Assembly: GCA_032716605.1 (NCBI GenBank)
Contig: CM064481.1
Span: 16,318,811 to 16,382,810 of the forward strand
DNA from: Paralithodes platypus
Lineage: Eukaryota; Arthropoda; Malacostraca; Decapoda; Lithodidae
Direction: 5' to 3'
DNA: 64,000 nucleotides
Shown here: positions 21,297-32,035 of the stretch, piece by piece
How positions within the stretch are numbered: the first letter of the stretch is position 1
Layout: the number at the start of each line of letters is the position of its first letter
Position numbers and translations under genes: made by a program
The notes under the pieces: generated by a model
What the model was told of the DNA's origin: nothing
The model's database searches: none
The model's input: only the letters and a program-made list of their open reading frames with translations

Positions 21297-22043
21297 TGTA
21301 AGATAATGGCTCATAAATCCCTCCAGTTGGATGATCAAACTCTTGAGGATTTATTAGAGTCCAGTTGTTACCTCACCCCTTCCGGGATCTTCTTCGGAAG
21401 ACACTTCCTCCCGCCACCGAAAGAGACCTCGGACCAAAAATCCGCCGGAGAAACTAGCTTCAACCAGCCGGCGAGATAGGTCAAGGTCGCCCTTGCCACA
21501 AACCACAGACCAGGAGGCTAAGAGGTCCCGCTCGAACTTTGACTCCGCATTAGCCGCCGGGGACAAATCAAAGTCGAGCCGGCATAAGACGTCCTCCTCA
21601 TCAAGTAGGTAGACAGCTAAGGACCCGTCAAAATCAAGACAGAAATTCTCAGCGAAAAGAGACACATCTAGTGCGGTCTCAGACTATTCCCACCAATTTA
21701 CTATCCCCCATAAACCTACACCGGAACCTGTCGTTTTACCTGTGTTAGGGAAAGAAAGAAGTGGCAGTGTAGTTTCTTACCGGCGGAGACAGGAGAGCTC
21801 CCCAGACCGGCATACACCTGTTCAGGAATCCCCCATGTCTGAGATCGCAGATTTAAATTTTATTAATCTGCCTGGTCCCGAGGATTCCTATCAATCACAA
21901 ACAGATACGGTACATATGAAACCGATGCCCAGGTTGATGAGTCTCGGTGGGAAACTCAACCAGCCCCATCAACCCGGTCAACGGGATCACTAACGAAGGG
22001 GCTACTTATAGAGATATACCAACAGGGGGGATATACTGAGGAA

Positions 22044-22532
22044 ATGGGGTCTAGCCAACGACCAGTCTCTCAACTATCTGGGACGCAGGGCTCCGAGATG
22101 TCACAGTCCGCGCCCCAGTCTGATCAAGATAGTGAGGTTGTTGTAGCAAAGGACCAGTTGCAAGAGCTGTTTGATTTCATGAGACAGATTAAGAGTGAGA
22201 GACAGACTGCTACCACAACACCTATAACCCCGGCGGTGCGACCTCTTGGGCAAGTAGTGGTACATCCTCAAGTTACCGTAACTTCTCCTCCCCCTGCCCC
22301 CACTGTCAGCCCCATGGTTCCGATTCCAGGCACCTCTGCTCTCTTACAACAAAACATGAAATTGTTTTTGGATTTGCTAGCTCCCCCACTAGACAAGTCC
22401 ATCCCCAGCAAAAAGGGCCCTATGCCACTCTTGTATGGACCGGATACTTCTTGGTCAGTACTTACCCCACTATGCCCCGACCTCGCACACGCCCTGGTTA
22501 CAGGTGAGTTACCTGTCCCGGAGCACTGGGTT
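22044..22532 (+). pseudogene. Outer DIRS gag, first segment
   Basis: The frame from 22044 has a Gln/Ser-rich start, a helix with heptad spacing (KDQLQELFDFMRQIK) and a Pro-rich stretch ending GTSALLQQNMKLFLDLL. It is cut at 22532 by the 2A-LINE; the apparent tail of valines is the LINE's (GTT)n run. Another decayed gag-like stretch (from an ATG at 21304) precedes it with stops. Gag homology rests mainly on position. Confidence 0.55.
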
Positions 22533-25500
22533 GTTGTTGTTGTTGTTGTTCCCTAAGCTGCCTGGCCGAACAGCCCCGAGTCCCTGAGGAAGGCCATGGC
22601 CACGATCGGGCTTTCCCACAGAGCTCTCATTGAGTGTAGGTTGTGTTGTTGGCGTAAGTGGTTGTGTGAAATGCAGTCTTCTATGATGTGTTTAATGGTA
22701 TGGGGTGCTGTGTTACATCCCGGGCAGGCGTCGACAACGGAGTCATCCAGTCTCTTCTGATAGCTCAGGAGAGCTGGATGGTGTCCGCATCTCAGCCTGG
22801 CCAGGTGGACTCTGTCCTCGCGAGGGAGGGAGGATTCGGAAGGATGGATTTCGGGAGGTCGTGCATGCAGCTGCGTGTTGTCTGTGAGTGAGTGGATGGA
22901 TTGGCGAGAGATATGAGTATGGATGTGCTTCTGGAAGTTGGTTCGGGGTGGGCAGGGAGGGAGAGAGGACAATAACTGTGTGTGATACCGTGTGCTGGGT
23001 GTTGTTTTGATATTTCTTGGTGTCTGTGGGTGTGTTGCCATGTAGTTTAGTGGGTGGTCTTGGTTCGTGGAGGCTGCTGCCAGGAATTGAGTGCCTCTCA
23101 TGTCCAGATGGTCTTTGACTTTGAGGATTTTGGTTTCTTGATGTAGATGATCTGTGGGTGCAGTAGCTGTGCAGCCTGTAATGATCTTCAGGGCTTTGTT
23201 TTGGATAGTCTGTAAGGTCTTATGATGTGTTTCAGCTAGGTTAGAAGCCCAGGCTGGGCTTGCGTATTCCATTACTGATCTTATGTATTGTTTATATACT
23301 GTGGTGGTAGTTTCTTTGTTGTGTCCAAATTTTGTGTGAGCAAGTGACCTGAGGGCGTTAAGTCTGGGTGTCAGTTTCTTTTTAATGTTTGTGGTGTGCT
23401 GTTTGAATGTCATATGAGTATCATATGTTACTCCTAGGATTTTGGGTGTGTGTGTATGTGTTAGGGGTGTGTTGTTTATGGTGAGTTGAGGGATGTATTC
23501 GTGTTCACCTGTCCAGCTTGTGAGCAGGGTTGCGGTGGATTTGGCTGGGGCTAGATTCAGTCTGTTTGTAGTGCACCAGCCATGTAGTGTGTTGAGATAG
23601 GGTTGAAGGAGATCTGTTGCTCTTCTTGGGTCATGGTGTGTGCATGTGAGTGTTATGTCATCTGCATAGGAGGCTAAGTTTATTTGGGGAGTATTGGGTG
23701 TAGTTATATCGTGCATGTACAGATTGAAGAGTGCGGGCGATAGGACGGATCCTTGTGGGACTCCGTTTGGAAAGTTTCTGATTTTAGATGACTGACCGGC
23801 AAAAGATACGTGTGCACATCTGCCTGCTAGGAAGTTGGCCAGCCACCTTTTTGTGTTGGTGTGCATGTTTGTGTTGTAGATTTTGTTTGTTAGGTTGTGG
23901 CGGGGGATGGCATCGAAGGCTTTACTAATGTCGAGTGTGGCTAATAGTGATCTGTGTGGTGGTCTAGCTGAGTTGATGCCGTCAAAAGCTCTTTGTGTAA
24001 GGTCTGTGAGAAGAGTGTTTGTGGAGTGCAGTGGCCTAAAGCCATGTTGTGTTGGAGCTAGGGGTAGGTCGGGTGTAATTAGTTGTAATACTAGGCGTTC
24101 CATGACTTTGGAGGGGGAGCAAAGGAGTGTGATGGGGCGGTGCGAGGAGGGTAGCGTGGGGTCTTTGTTGGGTTTGGGGAATGTGATGATGATACCATGC
24201 TTCCAAATGTCTGGTATTGTGTTGTGTGAATAGCTGTAGTTTGATATGTTAGTGAGTGTTTGTATGCCTTGTGGTCCCAGGTGTCTGAGGTGTATGTTGC
24301 TTATGTTGTCTAGGCCACAGGCGGGTGAGTGCTTGAGATTGTTGATGATATGCTTTGTCTGGTGATTGGTGAAGGGTGTATAGTCACGGTCTGTGGGGAA
24401 TTGTCTCTTACGCCGGATGACACGTCGGTCGTCTTTGTGAGGTTTTAGGTGGCTGACATGTGAGAAGTGATTGATGAGAGTGTTTGCTTGTTGTTTACAT
24501 GAAGGAGTAGAGTCTGTTGTTGTGATTGCAGCATGTGATTGTGTTGTGTTGCTGTTGGAAAGTGTGATGCTGTTTAGTGTTTTGTAGAGTTTTTTGGGGT
24601 TTGTTTTGTGATCAAGTGTTTGTAGGAAGTTATTCCAATTTAGTTTTTGTTGTTCTTGTATTTTGTTCTTAGTTTGGGTGTTGAGTGCTTGAATTTGTTG
24701 TGTGATGTCTTGTGTGTGGGGTGCTGGGGAGTGTTTCAGTGTGTCGCGTTGTCTGATGAGGTTTTGAATTTCTGGTGTGAAGTTGGGGTTGTGTCTTTTT
24801 CTGTTACCTCTTGGAATGTGTTTCTTGTCAGCGTTTTGGATAGTTTTATTGAGTATGTGTACAGCATTGTTGATGTTAGTGATGGGTGTACTGTTTAGAG
24901 TTGTGAAGTGTTGTTCTGTCTCATTTGTAAATGCTTCCCAGTTAGCTCTTTTATAATTGGTGTATGTGTGTTTGTGGCTAGCTGGGGTGAGTCTGGTTTT
25001 GGTGGTGATAATGATCGGGAGGTGGTCAGAGCCTAAGGTTCTGACCACCCTCCAGGATGTTGTGGGGGCGAGTTCTGGGGAGCAAAAGGTGATGTCTGGA
25101 GATGATGGGTTATAGAGGGCTTGGTGAGGAATATGGGTATGTTGATGGATGTCGTTAAGGATGATGAGGTTATCTGTTTGGTTTTGTAGTACCAGCCCTC
25201 TGTCTGTGTCGGGGTTGTCGACAAACTAGGCCGACGTCTTGGCGTTGAAGTCACCACCCAGGATGATGTGTGGGGTGTTTGTGATGTGTTGTAAGTGTGG
25301 TCTGTATTCATTTGGTACTGTAGGGGATGTTTGGGGAGGGATGTATGTGTTTATGATGGTTATGTTGGATTTGTTGCCAGTGCGTATTTTAATTTATTGT
25401 ATTTCTGTTGTGTTATCATTTGGGGGGAGGAGGGATTTGGTTTGTACACTGGTTACTATGTATGATATTTCATTGTGTACCAGGGTGATGAGTCCACCGC

Positions 25501-26496
25501 CCCCGCCGACAGCCCGGTCTTGTCTGATGGTGGTGAAATTATGAAATGTGGGTGTTTTTTGTGATGTGCAGAGTTTTGTTTCTTGTAAGATGGCAATGTG
25601 TATGTTGTGTTGTTTGATGAAGTGTGAGAGTTCGTGTTTCTTTGTGTTAATGCCATCTATGTTCAATTGGAGAATGTTAATGTTATGTGCACGATGTATG
25701 TTGGGTGCTGCTGCACGAGGATGGGGTGGGGGTGAGGGTGGGGGTGAGGGAGGGGCTGGAGGTTGGGATGGGTGAGGTGGGGGTGGGGATTGGGGAGCAG
25801 GAGATGGGGGTTGGAATGGATTAGGATGGGGTGTGGTGTGTTGAGTTGAGGATGTGGATGGTATGGGAAAGTTAGGTGGGTTAGGGAGGAGAGGTGGACG
25901 GGTTTTAGGGGGGGGGAGTGGATGATATGGGAAGGCTAGGTGGGTTGGGGAGGAGAGGTGGACGGGTTTTAGGCGAGGGATTTGACTGGGGCATGAGGAA
26001 CAGGTCCAGGTGTTCGTGTAGTGTTTCATGGAGGCAAGTGTTGTACAGGTGAAGTGGGTCCAGTTCCTGCATGAATTGCAGAGAACTGAACCCTTAGTGT
26101 GGCGACTCAAAGTGATGGGTTTTGAGCAAGTTGGACATATGTATGTGTACGTGGGTCCTGGGTTGCTCTCAATGTCTCCGGCTAGAAGAAGTCTTCGAGA
26201 AATGACAGCCGGAGAGTCATTTCTCGGTGTAGGAAAAACTGTGTGATGTGTGTGTGTGGTGTGAGAGGTGTGGAAATTCCCGGCGCGACCGAAGCCACTC
26301 CAAGGACCCGTGCCCCCAGGGTGGGGGGCAGGGGATAGTTGTGACGGTTTGGCTCCCGAAACTGCTCCCCGCGGCCGGCATCCGGTTGTCCTCCACTGGT
26401 CGATTGATCTTGTCTCCGGCCGCGGAGGGTCGGCAGCCATCCGCGGTTGGCAGCTCCGGGAGGTGGTCCCACGGCGTAGACGCCGCCACATCAGGA
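22533..26496 (-). mobile_element. LINE with 2A-like motif, copy 1, 15-bp target duplication
   Basis: CCGGAGCACTGGGTT occurs at 22518-22532 and 26497-26511, a 15-bp target duplication. The minus-strand element ends in an (AAC)n tail (22533-22550). A second, shorter copy is at 47785-51123 and a diverged 3' fragment at about 41560-41733. Confidence 0.95.
22553..26491 (-). pseudogene. 2A-LINE polyprotein: 2A, PHD-like finger, endonuclease, RT
   Basis: One reading frame runs over the whole element. From the N-terminus there is a basic/Pro-rich leader, then LLLAGDIESNPGP (the DxExNPGP ribosome-skipping motif). Next comes a PHD-like Cys/His finger (CPTCSKP, CNSCRNWTHFTC, WTCSSC) and a long Pro-rich linker. 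An AP endonuclease follows (LQLNIDGIN, ILQETKL, GGDFNAK, GSDHLPI), then the RT (LDISKAFD, NGVPQGSVLSPALF, SYADDITL), then a Cys/His motif (RLRCGHHPAL, CPGCNTAPHTIKHIIEDC). In-frame stops are TAA at 25394 and TAG at 25226-25228; below 25048 the frame is open for 831 codons. The TAG is shared by copy 2, the TAA is private. 2A-like motifs are established in APE-type non-LTR elements. Confidence 0.9.
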
Positions 26497-26511
26497 CCGG
26501 AGCACTGGGTT

Positions 26512-27106
26512 ATAGAGGGAAGTGAAAAGAAGAAATTAAGGGCCAAGAACCATTCGAAGGTACTTGATGTTGTTATTAAGGCCTTCCCACATTTTTTCAA
26601 TCCTGATTTTTTTGTGTACTCATCATCCCCCGCCTTGCCTCCTACTTCCGCCGGAAAACTGTTTTCGGACTGGACTAAAACTGATGGGTTGAATGATTTA
26701 AGTGTTGCAGGGTTTGACCCCAGAACTAAAAACCATTCCTTTCAGGGATTCTCAGGGGACCTCATTAGTTCATATTAAGGGAGGGGAGTATGGGCACTGG
26801 GTTGCTTGGGGACATGAGGCCCAGCTGTTTGCCAGCACCATCACCAACAAAAGTAGTCACCAAATTCCAGCAGAAGACAATCATTGGTTTTCTATGCCAG
26901 TAGGCAAGGTGGATGGGATTCCCCAACATATGCTTGATTTCATTGGGGCCCCAAAATTATCTTTGTGCGAGTTACCTGAACCTTTTTGTCCCCCCACACT
27001 GGCTCAGATTGACAAAGATTATAAACTAAGACAGAAAGCCTGGAGGCTGGCATCTCAACACCTACTCAGCCAACAACTTGCAGCCTCTCTAGCTAGAACG
27101 ACTGCA
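26512..27106 (+). pseudogene. Outer DIRS gag, second segment
   Basis: After the LINE duplication the gag reading continues (YRGKXKEEIKGQEPF-like charged start, then FPHFFNPDFFVYSSSPAL, LPEPFCPPTLAQIDKDYKLR, ARTTAF). The frame shifts once near 26720-26770. It is cut at 27106 by the inner DIRS element. ACTGCA before the insertion and TCGGTTACG after it (36138) join in frame, with no duplicated target, as expected for a tyrosine-recombinase element. Confidence 0.65.
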
Positions 27107-27405
27107 TTTGTTAGTAGTCTTGGCAAATCCAACGTCAAGGCTATTAACCTAATTGCAATGACGACTTGTCTATTTTGACTGCTATGTCGTCATTCCAACC
27201 GCAGTTAAAAAAGAAAACGTCTAGAGTCTACTCCTTATCTTGCTCTAGGAGACGTTGTACATTAACCAAAACTACCACCGAAGGTGAAAAAAGCATAGAA
27301 GAGAAGAAAAAGGGGTTTACCTTAGTTACCGCTTAAGGCCCATCCCGTGTTCCGTCATGTGCAGATCCCTGTCGAACGTGCGCATGAGCGACCCTCTCTT
27401 GTTAT
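27107..27405 (+). repeat. Left inverted terminal repeat of the inner DIRS
   Basis: It starts TTTGTTAGTAGTCTTGGCAA and runs to TCTCTTGTTAT. Its inverse is found at 35368-36137. TACCGCTTAAGGCCCATCCCG within it is the empty-site version of the TTAA insertion in the right copy. Confidence 0.93.
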
Positions 27406-28861
27406 AATTTTTTCACGCGCCTCCATTGCTTGAGTCCGCTTTTGTTGTGCTCCTTTCAATTCACCCTGTTTAGGTTCGTTTCGGCTTATCTGGCCTTCTT
27501 TTTTGTTAGACAGATGTTACGTGATCTAGGGCACACGTAAATGGGCTCCTAAGTGTGTCAAATGGAGACGCGTGTGGAAATAGCCTACCGAAGGTACGGG
27601 GGCGCCTGGCGTTCCTCGTGTATGTTTTTCATTCTTTCTCTTTTCATATTCTTTTTCCTGTTAGTCTGGGCATAGTTTAGCTTTTAGCTTATTTTAGCCT
27701 AGCTCGTTTTCTCATTCAGGAATTGCTATGCCCCTATGAGTTTTCATTTTTTCAGAGCCTAAGGTGTAACGTTTGGTAAACAATCTGAGATTTCGATGGT
27801 GGCGGTGCTGTTTGTAGAGTTTGTGTCGGCCGCATTATTAGCGTTATTCCCGAGTCCCCAGTTTCGAGCCTTCACTGTGTCTCAAGGGCCTGGGCGACAG
27901 GTGGTTCGTGATATTCCAGGGGTACCCCAGGGGGGCCCCTACTTCACACCACAGGTTTTTTTCGCCCGTGACACATTCTCTGCTCACGACTAGGCCTCCC
28001 TTTTTCTCACCAGTTTCGTTTACTGGTTTTTGTTTTCCCTTCATGTTTCACCTCCATCCTTTCATCATCTTTTGCCCAATTCAGGGGTACCCCAGGGGGG
28101 CCCCTGTTTGTGCTAAGCCACCCTTCCTGCCACTTCTCCTCATGGGCTTTGCTCTCTCTCTGTGGGTTGGGTGGTTCCTGGGAGATGTGCCTCCTCTCCC
28201 CTGGTGTGTCTTCCTTGCCTCTCCCTTTACCGGTTGAGTTAGGATTATGTATCAAGGAAGACACTGCTCAGCTTGATGGCCATCCAAGCTTGGAGTTCTT
28301 AAGGAGATGACGCATTTTTGTGGCCTCTTTTGGTATTCCCTAGACGCTCCTCTCGCTTTTTCAGCGCCGGACCATCTCGGCCGGTCCCGCAAATTTGCGG
28401 GAGCTCGATTCGGTCCTCTGGGACGTTTCGGCTCCCCGCAAATTTGCGGAGATCGCTGGGGGGGTCCCGCAAATTTGCGGGAGGGTTGTGTCGGTACGGT
28501 TATGCCTCAATAGGCCCGCAAATTTGCGGAAATAGTTGGTTTTCACTGTTGACCTTTTTTAGGTCATCTTGTTGCCTGAAACTATATTGGTGTGTGCACT
28601 TTACTGGTGTTATAGGCCCTGCATGTAAGATGTTGAGTGGTGGTTAACACTTTCTCCATCTTTGCAGGTTCTGCTAGTGCTCTTCCACCTCGCCCGCCCT
28701 ACTCGCCTACCTCTGTGCTCCCGGTTTAGGGTGAGTACGGATACCGGTTTGCATGTGTGTTCCTGTTTCCCCATGCTCATTCCCTGGTTCTTATTGGACA
28801 TTCTCTACACTTACTCCGTCGACGTGCTGATTATGGTGTGTGTTCTTCCAGTGCAGGTAGG
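27406..28861 (+). promoter_or_regulatory. Inner DIRS 5' leader with palindrome cluster and possible intron
   Basis: No ORF is supported in this 1.4-kb leader. It holds two copies of GGGTACCCCAGGGGGGCCCC (about 27920 and 28085) and four copies of the perfect palindrome CCGCAAATTTGCGG between 28386 and 28529. A GGTGAGTACGG at about 28729 and TTCTTCCAGTGCAG ending at about 28856 would make a short intron just before the gag ATG at 28862. Regulatory meaning is inference. Confidence 0.45.
28386..28529. repeat. Four CCGCAAATTTGCGG palindromes
   Basis: Copies at 28386-28401 (extended to CCCGCAAATTTGCGGG), 28436-28449, 28466-28481 (extended) and 28516-28529. Centre-to-centre spacing is 49, 31 and 49 bp, a symmetric layout. 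The flanking sequence between copies is not repeated. Confidence 0.93.
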
Positions 28862-31800
28862 ATGCCTTGCTTTCGCCATGGTTGTAGCTCCCCGTACTTG
28901 GAGAGCCACAAGTCCTGCTTGCGCCACTCGCAATGTGTGTCCTCTACGGCCTACCTCCCTGCTCTGTGTGGCCCGTGTATGGCCCTGGTGGATGTGGTGA
29001 ACCATAGCCCTGGTTCCTCAGCGGCGGCAGTGGCCTCTGCTTCCCTTCAGTCGGTGTGGGCGATAGTCTCCCACCACATTAGGACTGTGGGCCACCGTTC
29101 CCCGGCCTTTGTTGACGACCGGATCCGCGTCGCCCTGGGTATCCCTGACCCGACTGAAGGCCGTTCACCTGGCCCTCTCCCTGCTCGGGCCCTCTCCCCT
29201 GGGTCCCGCAGCCGGTCGTCACATCGTCGGGGGGATCCCCAGCTCCGTCCACGCTCTCGCTCGCCTCATCGCCCGTCCTCTACTGCCCCTCGTCGTCCTC
29301 CTGATCGCCTTGCCGCCGCCCGTCGCCCTCGTCATGGTTCTCGCCCTGAGGCCGGGGTTAGCGGCTCTGCCTATGTGCGCCCTCCCCTGGCCTCTACGGA
29401 TAGGGGCTCTACTCCCTTCCGCCCGCTTCCCCAGCCCAGACGACTTTCTCTTACGTTGTCCTCTCCGCGCGCGGGTGTTCATGCTGTAGCTGGCCCTCTG
29501 CTCCCTCCTCCTACACTGTCCAGGAGGGTCCGCCAGGATGTAGTTGCTTCTCCTCCTCCTACTTCACCTGCTTCAGTGCCTATTCTTCCTTCACGGTCTC
29601 GTCTCACGGTGGAGGTCCCTCCCTCCTCCGCCTCGGTGTCGGGCCGCCCTGTTATCTCAGCCCCGGGGATCCTTGCTCTGTTTCCCCCCGCGGCTCCTTA
29701 CCTTACCTTACCTTTGGATACCTTTGGATGTGTTCGCCACTCCTCTAGCGGCACCAAGGATCGCGACGCCCCTCGTTATGGGTGGTGATTTGGTGCAGTA
29801 GACTGTTTGAAGCGACAGCTCGCTCCCTTGCGAGGATAGGCTCGTCTGGCACTTTTTGCAGTTCGACATCTAGGGCTCTCTTGAAGTTGTCTAACGAGAT
29901 GTCCCTCATGTCTCTTACTCGCCGTGGGAGTTTGTTGAAGAGACGTGGGCCTCTGTGTTATAACCAGCCCTCTCGCAGAGAGCCCATAGCACCCCTGTTA
30001 TTCATCCGGGGGGATTTCGCATTCCCAGCCTCTCCTATCACTGAATTTCATGACTATCGGAGTATGTAGGTTTGGTACTAAACCCTCTGCGATTTTCCAT
30101 GTGTATATTATTAGGTAACGTTCTCTTCTACGTTCCAGTGAGTACAGATTCAGTGCTCTTAAACGCTCCCAATAGTGTAGATGTTTTATCGAACTTATAT
30201 GCGAAGTGAAATTTCTTTGTACACTCTCTACGTCATTTATTTCACCTGCTTTGTATGGGGATGTTAATACGCTACAGTATTCAAGCCGCGGTAGCACTAG
30301 AGACCTTTCACCCGGCCAGCCTTCCCACTCCCGTCGTCCTGCTCCTCCTCCTTCTTCTCTCCCTGACCTTCACTTACCGTCTCGCCAGGGGGGTACCCCT
30401 CCTCTTGGCTCGGTGGGGTTTAGCGAGGTTTCGGGGTCCCCTTTCTCAGGGGCTGACGTGTCGCTGGAAGAGGGGGATGGTGCTGTTTCCCCCTCGGGCG
30501 TTCGTGATCGGGGAAGAGTCCCTCAGCGGCGACACAACCGTCGTCGCTCGCCTTCCTTGGGCCGTGACGCTGCTGGTTCGTGTCGTGGGTCTCGCTCCCG
30601 CTCACGCTCGCCCCTGCGGGCCGACCAATCTTGGGGGGGGTCGCCTCTCTCGGATCGATTGTCGGCTATGCAGGGGTGGGTTGTGTCACGCATCGATGGG
30701 CGCTTGGAGTCGATGCAAGACTCCCTCTTATCGCGCTTCTTGGCGGTGACACACCCTCAGCGCCTCACCCTACCTACCCCTGCTACGGTCCCCCTCCCTT
30801 CTGCAGGCCTACGCTCTGGTCAGACTTCAGCCGCCGGGACATCCTTCAGGATGTTCAGTCCCTAGCTGTGTTGACGGGACTGTCCTCCTATGGGACAGGT
30901 TTGTGCGACGACGGTACGCCTGGCTTAGCCATCACGCTCGATCACCCTCTCCCATTGGGGGCCTGGTTTGCTGAGGCCTTTGACTTCGCCAACCGATCCG
31001 TCGACAGCTCTCCTTCAGTCCCTCCCCCGGAGTCATCACTGCTTTTGCCTCCTCTTGTGTCTGTCGGCGGGTTGGACGGCACGTTCTGGTCCTGGATAAG
31101 CGCGCCCGTTCTTGAACTTTGTTCTATTGCTACCCCGTCCTTCTCTCACCCAGATAACTCCTCTGTCGACAAGGATTTTCCCTTGCGACAGTGGGTGACG
31201 AACTTATTATCTTGTCTTTTAGGTTCCCTCCAGACATCTGTTCACCACCTGCGGCTTATCGAGGCGTCTGCACCAGGCGATCTTCGCGAGGGTTTGGACC
31301 GCGTTCGGCGGATCCACCTTCGGCTCGCGGTGTCTTTGGTTCCCGAGCGGAAGGCGGTTTTGTGCGTGGCAACTCGGCAACGCCAGACGGTACGGTCCTC
31401 GTTCTGCCGGACAGCCCCCTTGGATATTCGTCAGGGTTTGTTGTACTCTGCGCTATATACGTCGGGGCTTTTTTGCGCAGGATGCTTGGGAACGCTACGC
31501 TTCTCTGTCGGCGGACCCTGCTTACGACACGCAACGACGCGCTGTGTCGCGAGCAGGGTCTTCTCAGTCCCGTCCTTCTGCCGGTCCTCTTCGGGGTGCT
31601 GCTGCAAGTGCTGCCGCCATGCACGGGCGCAGGACAGGGACGTTGCAGGCCAGTGCGTCGGTTCCGCCTCGCACTTCTGTTCTTGCCCCCTTTCATCCCC
31701 GCCGTGTCGGGGCTGGTCAGCCTTCCACTTCCGGCCGCCCTTCGACGGGGTCAGACCCGCGACGGACAGGGGTTGGGGTGGCCCGCCCTTTTCGACGAAG

Positions 31801-32035
31801 TTGGGGGGGGGGTAGAGGAGGTCAACGTGGCGCTCATGACCGCAAGGACCGTACCGGGGGTACCTCCATGTCAAAACAATGTGTAGGTTCTCCGGGTCGG
31901 TCTCCTTGTTCTCCTTCTCGCCTAGCCGCCCGGGTCGCTCCCCTCGTCTCGGGAGCTCCCACAGGTTATTTTCGCCCTTGCGCCCCTCGATGGCCGCGAG
32001 GGACGTGGGGCGGAAGATTGCGCGGAGGGGTCTAA
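28862..32035 (+). pseudogene. Inner DIRS gag, broken
   Basis: The frame starts at 28862 with a Cys/His module (CFRHGC, SHKSCLRHSQC, ALCGPC). A long Ser/Arg/Pro-rich region follows, including RSRSRSPLR, then a conserved-looking central part (DFSRRDILQDVQSL, LPLGAWFAEAFDFANR) and a Gly/Arg-rich tail near the RT. It is interrupted by a LINE fragment at 29792-30297 and shifts frame at least twice (about 30860 and 31300-31550). The Arg/Ser-rich composition suggests nucleic-acid binding. GC content is clearly higher than in the flanks. Confidence 0.65.
29792..30297 (-). mobile_element. LINE C-terminal fragment in the inner DIRS gag
   Basis: Minus-strand translation gives the end of a non-LTR RT: PRLEYCSVLTSPYKAGEIND, VQRNFTSHI, YWERLRALNLYSLERRRERY and YTWKIAEGLVPN. 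After a frameshift near 29990 it continues FNKLPRRVRD, LDNFKRALD. No tail or clear duplication was found, so borders are approximate. Confidence 0.75.

Noticed and set aside
22044..22556. Valine run ending the gag ORF as a real C-terminus
   Set aside because: The Val codons are the (GTT)n tail of the minus-strand LINE inserted at 22533.
26248..26778. 176-codon plus-strand ORF
   Set aside because: Most of it is antisense to the N-terminus of the 2A-LINE polyprotein and it crosses the LINE/DIRS junction.
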